Shown here piece by piece: positions 50,273 to 58,743 of a stretch of DNA of 64,000 nucleotides. A program made the translations under genes and the position numbers. This DNA comes from Paenibacillus sp. 37. GTDB taxonomy: Bacteria > Bacillota > Bacilli > Paenibacillales > Paenibacillaceae. The stretch is taken from NCBI RefSeq assembly GCF_008386395.1, contig NZ_CP043761.1:4774001-4838000 (forward strand). The letters run 5' to 3'. Under the pieces are notes generated by a model. That model ran no database searches. It had not been told where the DNA came from and saw only the letters and a list, made by a program, of their open reading frames with translations. Position 1 is the stretch's first letter. Each line of letters opens with the position of its first letter.

Positions 50273-50302
50273 ATTATATGCGAACATAAGTTCTTTATTC
50301 AA
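50273..50302 (-). promoter_or_regulatory. Promoter of the SOS-type two-gene operon
   Basis: TTGAAT and TATAAT on the minus strand are spaced 18 nt apart. LexA box 2 fills the spacer and box 1 lies just downstream, an arrangement expected for tight repression. Confidence 0.65.
50281..50294. promoter_or_regulatory. LexA-type box 2 (in the promoter spacer)
   Basis: CGAACATAAGTTCT keeps the full CGAAC and GTTC arms of the SOS box; the fourth spacer base and the last base deviate. Confidence 0.6.
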
Positions 50303-50322
50303 TAGTAAAAAAAGGATTTTGT

Positions 50323-50370
50323 AAAATAAAAAACCAGACCTTCACCTTAATGATCAAGGCAGTCTGGTTC
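50323..50370 (-). terminator. Terminator of the DUF3889 gene
   Basis: AACCAGAC/GTCTGGTT base with an inner CCTT/AAGG pair, followed by TTTTTTATTTT on the minus strand. Confidence 0.8.
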
Positions 50371-50427
50371 AACCCATAGTATAGCTAATATGAAACATGG
50401 CTTGTAATGACCAAGTTCAGTAGCGGA

Positions 50428-50754
50428 TCAGTGTCGATCCGATTCCGAAAATTGCACTTTCTTTAACTGTTGTGTAGATGGATTAAAATCAACATTTACA
50501 TAGACTGCGAATTGCTTGCCGTCTTTAGCACGAACCCACAGCTTGAACTGTTCCCGTGATTGATCCGCTGTTAGGGAGGTACGACCGATATGCTTATAGT
50601 CCAAAATATCCACATTATACTTGGTCTGTGTTTCTTTGACCGCAATAATTCCCCACTTCGCATAATCCGGGATGGCTCCACCCGTAGCCGAGGCAGGTGT
50701 GAATCCCGTTAAACTAAGCATAACCGTAAGTATTGTAACGATGAGCATTCTCAT
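50428..50754 (-). CDS. Secreted DUF3889 protein (YqzG/YhdC type)
   Basis: A 108-aa protein with a signal peptide (MRMLIVTILTVMLSLTG, cleavage near ASA) and a DUF3889 domain: PDYAKWGIIAVKETQTKYNV, DYKHIGRT, FKLWVRAKDGKQFAVYVNV and a last STQQLKKVQFSES. B. subtilis relatives are small exported proteins of unknown role. AAGGAG lies 8 nt before the ATG. It follows another small exported protein gene on the same strand with a 56-nt gap, so they may be one unit. Confidence 0.8.
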   Translation of the reverse strand: MRMLIVTILTVMLSLTGFTPASATGGAIPDYAKWGIIAVKETQTKYNVDILDYKHIGRTSLTADQSREQFKLWVRAKDGKQFAVYVNVDFNPSTQQLKKVQFSESDRH

Positions 50755-50810
50755 TTCACTCACTCCTTGGGACAATATGTTTCTGTTATATTGCCCGTCC
50801 GGCTTTCATT

Positions 50811-51119
50811 TTACACGAATAAACGAAAGATCCAGGCCAGTGGCCGTAGGGAAAAAGGAACCACATGAACAAGCCGGTCAAACGAATCAGGAGGCTCCGT
50901 CCGAAAGCTCATTCCCCAGTCACCTGAGAAAACGTGTTGTTGTGTCTTCGGCTCCTCAGGACGTTCCAACCCGTATTTCTTCTCAAGTAACTGCCGTGTT
51001 TCTTCATCCACCTGAACCTCGTTTGTAACGTCATATGCTGTGACAGGCTCGCTGCTTATGTACATCTGAATCATTAGAAACATCGGAATCCACGCTATTT
51101 TTACCCAACGTTTGTTCAT
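50811..51119 (-). CDS. Small exported protein, function unknown
   Basis: A 102-aa protein with a signal-like start (MNKRWVKIAWIPMFLMIQMY) and a short mature region: VQVDEETRQLLEKKYGLERP, a WGMSFRTEPPDSFDRLVHVV segment and a hydrophobic C-terminus (LRPLAWIFRLFV). AAGGAG lies 8 nt before the ATG. I do not recognise a family. Its position before the DUF3889 gene suggests they are expressed together. Confidence 0.6.
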   Translation of the reverse strand: MNKRWVKIAWIPMFLMIQMYISSEPVTAYDVTNEVQVDEETRQLLEKKYGLERPEEPKTQQHVFSGDWGMSFRTEPPDSFDRLVHVVPFSLRPLAWIFRLFV

Positions 51120-51375
51120 CTTAAACTCCTTTATGTACTTTAATTCTCTTGTATCTGGAAGCTCCATTTAGAGGTTAGATTATACATAAAATTCACCGAA
51201 TTGGAAATAACAACAGGGAGAAGATATGCAGCATTTGATATGCAATACTTAAGTCCCATTTGGTTGGTTTTTTGTTTAAAAAACCCAACAAACGTGTAAT
51301 AGGCCATGACAGAGTGACTCCACGATCTGAAACCCTACACGATCTGCAATACCAATCTGAGGAGGTTACACCCGA

Positions 51376-52278
51376 ATGTTCAAACGCTTGGATGAAATCC
51401 TAATTGAGATTCCCAATGTCGAGAAGCCAGATCCGAATGCTGCGGCAGCTATACAAGAATTGCTCGGCGGCAAATTCGGAGAAATGTCAACGTTGAACAA
51501 CTACCTCTATCAATCGTTTAATTTTCGATCCAAAGAAAAGCTAAAGCCCTTCTATGACCTCGTCATGAGCATTACGGCTGAAGAATTGGGTCATGTTGAA
51601 CTCGTGTCTCATGGGATTAACAAGTGCCTCAGAGGCTCAACCGAGTACAAAGAACCCGACGATACGCCGCTAGGTTCGGTGAAAGATGCTCGTCTGTCGT
51701 ATCACTATCTGGCAGGTGCACAAGGCGCAATGCCTTTCGACTCTATGGGTAATCCATGGACGGGAGCAAACGTCTTCAACAGTGGCAACCTGGTCGAGGA
51801 TCTGCTGCATAACTTCTTCTTAGAATGTGGCGCTCGTACCCATAAAATGAAAGTATATGAGATGACGGATCACCCGGCAGCCCGGGAAGTAGTTGGTTTC
51901 CTGCTGGTACGTGGCGGCGTTCATGTTGTCGCATATGCGAAAGCACTTGAGATTGCAACTGGCGTAAATGTGACCAAGCTGGTTCCTATTCCTTCACTGA
52001 ACAACAAAGCCTTCAACGAGGCTCGTAAATATGAAGAAAAAGGGGTACACACCAAGCTGTACACCTATAGTGATAAAGACTTCAATGCGATCGGCCAGAT
52101 CTGGAAAGGGACTCACCCCGAAGATGGACAACCTCTTGAAGTCATCCAAGGGATACCTGAAGGATTCCCGATTCCAGAAGCCCCTGCGGTGGAAGAAGAA
52201 TTCGCCCCAGGCATTTCGCAAGAAGACTTTAAGGAAATTGCTCGCCGTCTGAAGATGGCAGGAAATATTGCCGATTAA
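51376..52278 (+). CDS. Manganese catalase
   Basis: A non-haem, dimanganese catalase of 300 aa that converts H2O2 to water and oxygen. The ferritin-like four-helix bundle has the ligands Glu36 (GGKFGEMSTLNNYL), Glu70 and His73 (AEELGHVE), a glutamate in FLECGARTHK and a histidine in VRGGVHVVAY. It ends in an acidic tail. YdbD and CotJC of Bacillus are relatives; this full length fits the YdbD/KatN type. GGAGG lies 10 nt before the ATG. It is monocistronic with a strong terminator. Confidence 0.93.
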   Translation: MFKRLDEILIEIPNVEKPDPNAAAAIQELLGGKFGEMSTLNNYLYQSFNFRSKEKLKPFYDLVMSITAEELGHVELVSHGINKCLRGSTEYKEPDDTPLGSVKDARLSYHYLAGAQGAMPFDSMGNPWTGANVFNSGNLVEDLLHNFFLECGARTHKMKVYEMTDHPAAREVVGFLLVRGGVHVVAYAKALEIATGVNVTKLVPIPSLNNKAFNEARKYEEKGVHTKLYTYSDKDFNAIGQIWKGTHPEDGQPLEVIQGIPEGFPIPEAPAVEEEFAPGISQEDFKEIARRLKMAGNIAD

Positions 52279-52341
52279 GGAACAAATTGTTTAACAGGTT
52301 CTTTCCCTATATATAAATTGTTAACTCTATGTTTAAGTGAA

Positions 52342-52393
52342 GCCCTCGAACCCTGCTGCTGAATGCAGAGAGGATTTGAGGGCTTTGTTATAA
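52342..52393 (+). terminator. Terminator of the manganese catalase gene
   Basis: AGCCCTC/GAGGGCT with an inner CCT/AGG and CTG-rich stem, followed by TTTGTTATAAT. Confidence 0.75.
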
Positions 52394-52502
52394 TCAATTT
52401 ATGATACCATTTTATGGTGCAAACATGAGTCTGTTGTATGCACGTCATTCCCTGAGAATTTAGCTGTAAAAGTAAACCGGATCTCTGCTCACATCGTTAA
52501 AC

Positions 52503-52796
52503 TTAATTAAACTCCAGCACTGATTCCTCACGCTGACTCATGACTTCAATTAGCATGTTGGCACCCAGACGAAAACCTTGTGCAAACGCTGCTTCCGTAT
52601 GCATGCCCTCACATCTGCCACACAAGTCAAATAACTGTTCAAGCTCACGGAATTCGTTCTCGCTCAATCGATTCTTCCACTGCTCTGTCAGAGCTGCAAT
52701 CTGCCGCCCTAACGCTTGGTATTCAGGATGTGTCGGCATCATCATCTCATCCGGTCGAAGTCGTCCATTATATAATGCTTCTAATATCGAATTCAT
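52503..52796 (-). CDS. DUF6809-like small protein
   Basis: A 97-aa helical protein: MNSILEALYNGRLRPDEMM, then LGRQIAALTEQWKNRLSENE, LEQLFDLCGRCEGMHTEAAF and a final FRLGANMLIEVM. It fits the DUF6809 group seen in Firmicutes, often near mobile or phage-like regulators. Function unknown. GGAGG lies 6 nt before the ATG. It is downstream of the ribbon-helix-helix gene, 142 nt away on the same strand, so it may be controlled by that regulator. Confidence 0.7.
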   Translation of the reverse strand: MNSILEALYNGRLRPDEMMMPTHPEYQALGRQIAALTEQWKNRLSENEFRELEQLFDLCGRCEGMHTEAAFAQGFRLGANMLIEVMSQREESVLEFN

Positions 52797-52938
52797 GTGC
52801 ATCCTCCTGTATATCAATACGCACCTCACTTGAATGAACGTTCTGCACATGGTAGGATATTTATGCAGTCGCTCATTCAAGTGATTGTGGGTTAGGAAGT
52901 AGCGCTGTTCTTCGAGGGACGAACGCTGCTTCCTTTTT

Positions 52939-53118
52939 CTATTTTTGGAGCTCGTCGTAAATCTTCTCAATCCCTTTGCGAACGATGTCTGATCGATTCG
53001 TATTCAGCTTCTCAGCCGAAATATCGAGCTTGTTCATAATTTCCTCGTCAACACGTATCTCAATCGTTCTGCTTTTGGGTTTGTCAGACTTAGGCCGCCC
53101 CATCTTTTTGGCGGACAT
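52939..53118 (-). CDS. Ribbon-helix-helix (CopG-like) regulator
   Basis: A 59-aa protein with a basic N-terminus (MSAKKMGRPKSDKPKSRTIE) and a ribbon-helix-helix domain: the strand RTIEIRVDEEI, helix one MNKLDISAEKL, and helix two RSDIVRKGIEKIYDELQ. Such proteins bind palindromes as dimers. GAGGTG lies 6 nt before the ATG. Its promoter is wholly covered by a 40-bp near-perfect palindrome, so autorepression is very likely. No toxin gene is adjacent; the next gene is the DUF6809 protein. Confidence 0.82.
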   Translation of the reverse strand: MSAKKMGRPKSDKPKSRTIEIRVDEEIMNKLDISAEKLNTNRSDIVRKGIEKIYDELQK

Positions 53119-53132
53119 TTGCTTCACCTCTT

Positions 53133-53177
53133 TTTTTGTCCTGACAACAATATATTATTGCCAGGACAAAAAGTCAA
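53133..53177 (-). promoter_or_regulatory. Autoregulatory promoter/palindrome of the RHH gene
   Basis: TTGACT (53172-53177) and TATATT (53149-53154) on the minus strand are 17 nt apart. A 40-bp palindrome (53133-53172) with outer arms TTTTTGTCCTG and CAGGACAAAAA and an AT-rich centre spans them, with only two mismatched pairs. Confidence 0.8.
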
Positions 53178-53253
53178 TGTAATTATAAAACATACGTTCG
53201 TTTTTGTGACAGCAGATTCATAGATAAATGTATAGTCAGTAATCCGTTTGAAT

Positions 53254-53296
53254 GATAAAAAACAACCTTGAACGGCTAGGCGCTCAAGGTCGTTAG
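53254..53296 (-). terminator. Terminator of the DUF3626 gene
   Basis: AACGACCTTGA/TCAAGGTTGTT hairpin followed by TTTTT on the minus strand. It lies 120 nt after the stop. Confidence 0.7.
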
Positions 53297-53415
53297 AGTA
53301 CTATTATTGAGTAACAAATTAAAATTCAAGAGATACGCAGACAGGTAGGGAAAAGAAGTTGGTATTTTAGCATTGTTATCACTACATATTCAATATTTTT
53401 ATCTCGAAAACCGTT

Positions 53416-54501
53416 TTACTTGTTCATTGGTTTTCCATATCTCACTAAGACATGCCAAAGTAATTTTAATTCTTGTAGAACTTCTTTGTAGGTTCCTCTA
53501 TCACTCCAATGACTTGGATTTCGTTTCAGGTCCATAGCTGCAGAACCAATGATATTTGCATCAATCAAATCACTTTTTGCAATTCTCTTGGCTAGTGAAG
53601 GCATCGAAGGACCTCGAAAATCCATAGGAACGTCATCTACCAATAGTGTAAAGCCCATGTGCCAGTGGAGATCAATGGAATACTTTAAACATATCTGCTC
53701 TAAGATTCGTCCTGTATGTGTGCCTTTAAATGATGGGTCGGCAACAAGAATCTTTACATCTTTTTCAAGGGAAATATCACCATGAACCTGAGCTTCGATA
53801 TAATGGTCCAGATTTCGGTGTGGCTCTTGGTTTGATGGATTTCGGAATGATTTCTCAAGATTGATGAGCATATGGTCAATTAACTTTTGAACTGTTAGAT
53901 TTCTTTCACCAATGGCAAAATTATTATAAAATACATCCCTCATAAGAGCAGCCAAAACGAGGTCAAACTCCTCATACGTTCCCTTTTCCTCAGGGTCTTG
54001 GTGAGAATCCAAATATGTATACGTGCAACGCTGAGAGACCTCAGTGGATAAAAGGAAATAACATGATCCAAAACGCGGAGCAGGTCCATCGGGATGTAAC
54101 ATGACATTGAGCGCCCCATACTTGGGACGTTCGCTATTGGTTGAGCCATTAATTTGGTACGCTCCGCCAAACATTTTATTCTCCCAAACGTCACGTTCAC
54201 CGCCTGAAAATGCGGATACACTTCCATTCGATAAGAAAGTCTCAAACTGACTTTTATAAACCCCCTGCTCAAGTAGTGCCTCAGCCACGCTTTTCATATT
54301 CGGATCTAATCGATCTGGGTGAAAGTGTAGCGCGATACTTGCATGAGATTTTAGTTTAGTGATAGCATCTTCAAATGTCTTCAGCTCGATGTTGGACATA
54401 CGAAGGATTTCCCTAATGGTTTGCTCCGCCTCATTTTTGCGGCTTCTTGCATAATTGGTTACATGCTCTTGAGCTAATTGCTGAGACCTTGATAATTCCA
54501 T
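53416..54501 (-). CDS. DUF3626 protein
   Basis: A soluble protein of about 361 aa that fits DUF3626, a family of unknown function. Readable motifs are ALHFHPDRL, GGERDVWENKMFGGAY, YGALNVMLHPDGPAPRFGS and LVADPSFKGTHTGRILEQIC. The conserved HFHPDR and YGALN elements look catalytic, and a link to ADP-ribosyltransferase-like folds is possible but not shown. The start is uncertain: ATG 54501 has AAAGGA 11 nt upstream, while an ATG at 54543 has no ribosome site. It is monocistronic. It could be an effector or defence gene, but that is speculation. Confidence 0.72.
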   Translation of the reverse strand: MELSRSQQLAQEHVTNYARSRKNEAEQTIREILRMSNIELKTFEDAITKLKSHASIALHFHPDRLDPNMKSVAEALLEQGVYKSQFETFLSNGSVSAFSGGERDVWENKMFGGAYQINGSTNSERPKYGALNVMLHPDGPAPRFGSCYFLLSTEVSQRCTYTYLDSHQDPEEKGTYEEFDLVLAALMRDVFYNNFAIGERNLTVQKLIDHMLINLEKSFRNPSNQEPHRNLDHYIEAQVHGDISLEKDVKILVADPSFKGTHTGRILEQICLKYSIDLHWHMGFTLLVDDVPMDFRGPSMPSLAKRIAKSDLIDANIIGSAAMDLKRNPSHWSDRGTYKEVLQELKLLWHVLVRYGKPMNK

Positions 54502-54681
54502 GAGCAGAAGATTCCTTTCCATTTTTATAAAATCATAATACATGATGGACAGTAAGGGAACTTACAGGCGGTTCAAAAATCATGATAGCTTGCAATGAAT
54601 CTAATCCACATCATTTCTTTCAATTTGAATCATATTCATGTGCAACGCGCGTTCCTCCACCATCATAAAGCTATGAGCCCC

Positions 54682-55263
54682 TTATTCTCCGCCTTGTGTC
54701 TTAACTTTCTCCTCATCCTTCACGGTCACATGAACTACTTGCCCTTCATTCGCTGTATTCGCATCTCGCATCTGAATGGTCCATGTCCCTCTATCTGCAT
54801 CAAACCGTGTGTCCTCTATGACGGGAATATGCATGTTCTCTGTATCAAGTGAATGCAGTCCGCTACGAATCGCATCCGCAGCCGTCATGTGCGCACCATC
54901 TGGTGCCACTGGACAAGATACGGCTATCTTTTCTGCTCTGGCCTGCCCAGGATAGGGTTGATTTTCCGGGCCTCCATCCGTCCAGACTTCAACATAGGAG
55001 CCGATCTGCGGATCAGGCGCATTGGAGAACCATTTTGCCGGATAATACCGACTCTTTCCTCCATTGGAACTGAAATCCTCATATGCCGGATCAACAACAA
55101 GAATGGAATTGTCTTTGCGTTCAACCACATAACCAGTGAATCCATCTTCACTTGGTGCATTGGCTTGAGCCTGCACAGAGTTGCACTCGATATGTCCTGA
55201 ACATCCCGTAAGGCATACGATTAGAATTGAGAGCAATATGAGGACTCGACGAAGATGGATCAC
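54682..55263 (-). CDS. Lipoprotein with DUF3221-like domain (YobA type)
   Basis: A 193-aa lipoprotein starting at a GTG with AAGGGGG 8 nt upstream. The signal peptide ends in LTGC (LLSILIVCLTGC). A small OB-like DUF3221 domain follows: GFTGYVVERKDNSILVVDP, IGSYVEVWTDGG and ARAEKIAVS. After it comes a C-terminal region with TWTIQMRDA and VVHVTVKDEE, perhaps a YPEB-like or beta-grasp domain. Bacillus YobA is a relative of unknown function. It is transcribed alone. Confidence 0.75.
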   Translation of the reverse strand: MIHLRRVLILLSILIVCLTGCSGHIECNSVQAQANAPSEDGFTGYVVERKDNSILVVDPAYEDFSSNGGKSRYYPAKWFSNAPDPQIGSYVEVWTDGGPENQPYPGQARAEKIAVSCPVAPDGAHMTAADAIRSGLHSLDTENMHIPVIEDTRFDADRGTWTIQMRDANTANEGQVVHVTVKDEEKVKTQGGE

Positions 55264-55388
55264 ATGTAAATCCCCCTTTAATAACACCTCTTTCTAAATT
55301 TAACGTACCCGGTCAGATTATTGTTGCATATACAGCTATCAGCTCACCCTTAACTTCCTGACGGGTTCAACACGATCAACCCAAATAT

Positions 55389-55718
55389 TCACTTCTTTAT
55401 ATCCCTTTTGTACATATACCTTCCCCATACCACCAACGCCGCACACAACAAGATCACACAATAAGCCCATACAAAAAACATGGCAAGCCCCAACCCGATG
55501 TTGGCATCCAGGCGCTTATCAAAGATTTCTGTGTATAGCGAAAAACCTAGTGGCACGGCGCCAACAATGAAAAGTCCAATGGACCATCCACCCCAGCGTC
55601 GAAAACCAGACCCCTCACGAGTACTTGAAAGTTTGCGAATCCCTTGACTCAGAAGCCACCAAATCAGAATAAATAATAGACAGGTTAGAAGAATTTTCAG
55701 CATATCGTTCAACTGCAT
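55389..55718 (-). CDS. Small membrane protein with three predicted helices
   Basis: A 109-aa integral membrane protein with hydrophobic segments at about 8-28 (ILLTCLLFILIWWLL), 45-63 (WSIGLFIVGAVPLGFSLY) and 77-101 (LGLAMFFVWAYCVILLCAALV), and a basic end (YMYKRDIKK). GGAGG lies 8 nt before the ATG at 55718. No family recognised. It reads in the same direction as the ABC transporter upstream? No: it is isolated, with the ABC transporter terminator lying between. Confidence 0.65.
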   Translation of the reverse strand: MQLNDMLKILLTCLLFILIWWLLSQGIRKLSSTREGSGFRRWGGWSIGLFIVGAVPLGFSLYTEIFDKRLDANIGLGLAMFFVWAYCVILLCAALVVWGRYMYKRDIKK

Positions 55719-55862
55719 ATCGCGCACCTCCTACATCTTGCAAGATGATGAACATATCTTACACGTTAAGTGTTCTCTTTACTATATTACCCGTTTCCAT
55801 ATCCATGATCACATGCAGATCAGAGCACAGTACCCCTGGCTCACACTTGATCATGAAAAAGA

Positions 55863-55915
55863 AAAAAACGCCACCGTCCTGACTCCTTCCAAGTCAAGAA
55901 CGATGGCGTTACTTC
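55863..55915 (-). terminator. Terminator of the ABC transporter operon
   Basis: AACGCCA/TGGCGTT base with inner CGT/ACG and CTGACT/AGTCA pairs, then seven T on the minus strand. Confidence 0.85.
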
Positions 55916-55949
55916 TCAGATTTACATTGTTACATTCACATAGGATAGG

Positions 55950-57665
55950 TTACGCACCAAACTGCGCATAGTGAAGGCGGCTGTACACCCCACCTGCTGC
56001 GAGTAATTCTTCATGACGTCCCTGCTCCGTAATACCTTGTTCAGCAACGACAATAATACGGTCTGCATTTTTGATCGTTGCCAGCCTGTGAGCGATGACC
56101 AGTGTAGTCCGGCCTTCGGACAGCTCAGCAAGGGATTGCTGTATGGCTGCTTCCGTTTCTGTATCCAACGCGGATGTCGCTTCGTCCAGAATCAGAATTG
56201 GCGGGTTTTTCAGGAACATACGTGCAATGGACAGACGCTGTTTCTGTCCACCGGACAACTTCACGCCACGTTCACCAATTAACGTATCCAATCCTTCCGG
56301 CATCGATTGAATCAAAGGTTCCATCTGTGCACGTCTGGCAGCCATCCAGATTTCTTCTTCGGAGGCATCCAGCTTGCCGTAGGCAATGTTCTCCCGAATG
56401 GTTCCATCGAAGAGGAATACGTCCTGTTGTACAATTCCGATATGACTTCGCAAGGAATCCAGCGTCATATTCTGAATCTCCTGCCCATCGATCGTGATGC
56501 GACCTTCCAGCACATCATAGAACCGCGGCAACAGACTGCACAGCGTTGTTTTACCTGCCCCCGATGGACCTACAAGCGCTACGGTTTCACCTGCACGCAC
56601 GTTTAGATCGATACCTTTGAGAACAGGCTCCTGATCCGAATATCCAAAGGTCACTTGCTCATAACGAATATCTCCACGCAAATGGGATACCGCAACGGCC
56701 CCTGGACGATCTTCCACATCCGGTTCCATATCAAGCAGCTCCGTATAACGTTTGAAACCTGCAATCCCTTTGGGATACGTCTCGATAACCGAGTTGATCT
56801 TCTGGATCGGTGTCAAGAACACATTGGACAACATAATAAATGCAATGAACTGACCGTAGGTCATACTGCCTTGAATGACAAACCATGTTCCGCATACCAG
56901 GACAAAGAGGGATACCAACTTCATCAGCATATAACTGACAGAAGAGTTCCAGGCCATGATTTTGTATGCAATTAACTTGGTTTGACGGAAACGACCGTTG
57001 TTCACAGCGAATTGTGCTTTTTCATGCTCTTCATTAGCAAAAGCCTGAACAACACGGATACCTGTAATATTGTTCTCTACACGAGCGTTGAAGTCCGCAA
57101 TATCACCGAACATTCGACTGAATGCCTTGGACATTTTGCTACCAAAGTAGAGCGACAGATAAATAATCAGCGGTACAATAATAAAGGTTAATACCGCCAG
57201 ATTCCCGTTAATGCTCATCATGATGCTGAATGCACCAATCAGTGTCATCACCGCGATAAATACATCCTCTGGACCATGATGGGCAATCTCACCGATATCC
57301 ATCAGATCGTTAGTCATACGGGACACGAGGTGTCCTGTTTTTGTATTATCGAAGAAACGGAACGATAACTTCTGCACATGATTAAACAGACTTTTACGCA
57401 TATCCGTCTCAATGTTAATACCGAGCTTGTGTCCCCAATAGGTAACCACGAAATTCAAAAATGAATTCAATAAGTAGATGCCGAGCAATGCCAGACATGC
57501 CCATAGAATCCAGTCCCAGCGACCGCCTGGCAGCAGATCGTCGACTACGCGGTTGACCGCCAGTGGAAAGGCAAGCTCCAGCAAGGCGACTAAAATCGCA
57601 CAACTGAAGTCAAGAATAAAGAGCTTTTTGTAAGGCCTATAATAGGCAAAGAAACGGCGAAGCAT
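55950..57665 (-). CDS. ABC exporter, fused permease and ATPase
   Basis: A half-size ABC exporter of 571 aa that acts as a dimer. Six membrane helices fill about 1-310 (type IV exporter fold). The ATPase domain has Walker A GPSGAGKTT, Q-loop VQQDVFLF, signature LSGGQKQR, Walker B ILILDEATSALD and the H-loop IAHRL. The substrate may be a lipid, drug or peptide. GGAGG lies 10 nt before the ATG. It follows the two siderophore permease genes by 44 nt and shares their strand, so it may be the third gene of an iron-regulated operon. Confidence 0.92.
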   Translation of the reverse strand: MLRRFFAYYRPYKKLFILDFSCAILVALLELAFPLAVNRVVDDLLPGGRWDWILWACLALLGIYLLNSFLNFVVTYWGHKLGINIETDMRKSLFNHVQKLSFRFFDNTKTGHLVSRMTNDLMDIGEIAHHGPEDVFIAVMTLIGAFSIMMSINGNLAVLTFIIVPLIIYLSLYFGSKMSKAFSRMFGDIADFNARVENNITGIRVVQAFANEEHEKAQFAVNNGRFRQTKLIAYKIMAWNSSVSYMLMKLVSLFVLVCGTWFVIQGSMTYGQFIAFIMLSNVFLTPIQKINSVIETYPKGIAGFKRYTELLDMEPDVEDRPGAVAVSHLRGDIRYEQVTFGYSDQEPVLKGIDLNVRAGETVALVGPSGAGKTTLCSLLPRFYDVLEGRITIDGQEIQNMTLDSLRSHIGIVQQDVFLFDGTIRENIAYGKLDASEEEIWMAARRAQMEPLIQSMPEGLDTLIGERGVKLSGGQKQRLSIARMFLKNPPILILDEATSALDTETEAAIQQSLAELSEGRTTLVIAHRLATIKNADRIIVVAEQGITEQGRHEELLAAGGVYSRLHYAQFGA

Positions 57666-57709
57666 GGACTGAAGTCCTCCTTATGCAACCACACAATGAT
57701 GATTACGTT

Positions 57710-58741
57710 CTATTTCGTCTTGCTTAAGAGGTACAGGAAGTATGGCGCACCAATAATGGCAACCAGGATCCCCGCAGGAATCTCCGAAGGCTGTAGGATG
57801 ACACGACCCAGCGTATCTGCAACCAGTACAAGCAATGAACCGATCAGTGCAGATGCGGGTAACAGGAATTGATGTTTTGGACCCACCAGACGACGCGCCA
57901 AATGCGGTCCGATCAGACCTACAAAACCGATCCCCCCACTCACAGATACACATGAGCCGGCAAGTCCTACAGCAGCCGCAAGCAAAATCAGTCGCTCACG
58001 CTCAACCGGAGTCCCGAGTCCGCTGGCAGTCTGGTCCCCCAGATTCAGTACGTTCAACACACGTGCCTTATACAGAACAAGCGGGACAAGAATAATAAGA
58101 AACGGTAGCAATGCCGTTACAAATTTCCAGTTCGAACCCCAGATGCTGCCTGCCATCCAGGTAGCTACAAATTGATACTTTTCCGGACTAAGTCTTAACG
58201 TAAGCACGATCATGGCAGAACTAATTCCCGCCGCTACCCCGATCCCAGTAAGCAACATACGTGTAGGCAGGATGCCCTCTCCTTTTTTGTAAGAGAGAAT
58301 GTAGATCAGAAATGCAGCAAAACCGGAACCGATCAGGGCCAGAATTGGCAAAAGAAATACCGGCGCTGCTGTCGTTGTCGGGAAAAAGGAAACAAATAAC
58401 ATGACGACCAGACCAGCACCTGCATTAATCCCGAGGATCCCCGGATCGGCCAACGCATTCCGAGATACTCCCTGCAAAATACAACCAGATAACGCAAGTC
58501 CAGCCCCGACCAACACCGAAATCACAATCCGTGGCAGACGGAATTCAAACAGGATCAATTCCTGTTTCGCCGTGCCTCCACCAAACAGGGTTCGCATCAC
58601 CTCAAGCGGCGAAAGCTTGGTAAAACCTGTGTTCATGCTCACCACAAAAGCCGTAATAATTAATAGGGCAAGCACAATGAGGACAATCGTACTCTTGGTT
58701 CTCTTCTTGCGCTCTGCTCCAACTATTGTTGAGGATTCCAT
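57710..58741 (-). CDS. FecCD family siderophore ABC permease (second subunit)
   Basis: An integral membrane permease of 343 aa with about nine or ten helices. FecCD markers are RLPRIVISVLVGAGLALSGC, RNALADPGILGINAGAG, LLLAGIG-type MLLTGIGVAAG, WMAGSIWG and GFVGLIGPHLARRLVG. It should form a heterodimer with the adjacent permease to import an iron-siderophore. It begins 2 nt after that gene's stop, with GGAGG inside it. No binding protein or ATPase gene follows; B. subtilis YfiZ-YfhA works with a shared ATPase (YusV), which may apply here. Confidence 0.93.
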   Translation of the reverse strand: MESSTIVGAERKKRTKSTIVLIVLALLIITAFVVSMNTGFTKLSPLEVMRTLFGGGTAKQELILFEFRLPRIVISVLVGAGLALSGCILQGVSRNALADPGILGINAGAGLVVMLFVSFFPTTTAAPVFLLPILALIGSGFAAFLIYILSYKKGEGILPTRMLLTGIGVAAGISSAMIVLTLRLSPEKYQFVATWMAGSIWGSNWKFVTALLPFLIILVPLVLYKARVLNVLNLGDQTASGLGTPVERERLILLAAAVGLAGSCVSVSGGIGFVGLIGPHLARRLVGPKHQFLLPASALIGSLLVLVADTLGRVILQPSEIPAGILVAIIGAPYFLYLLSKTK

Positions 58742-58743
58742 CG

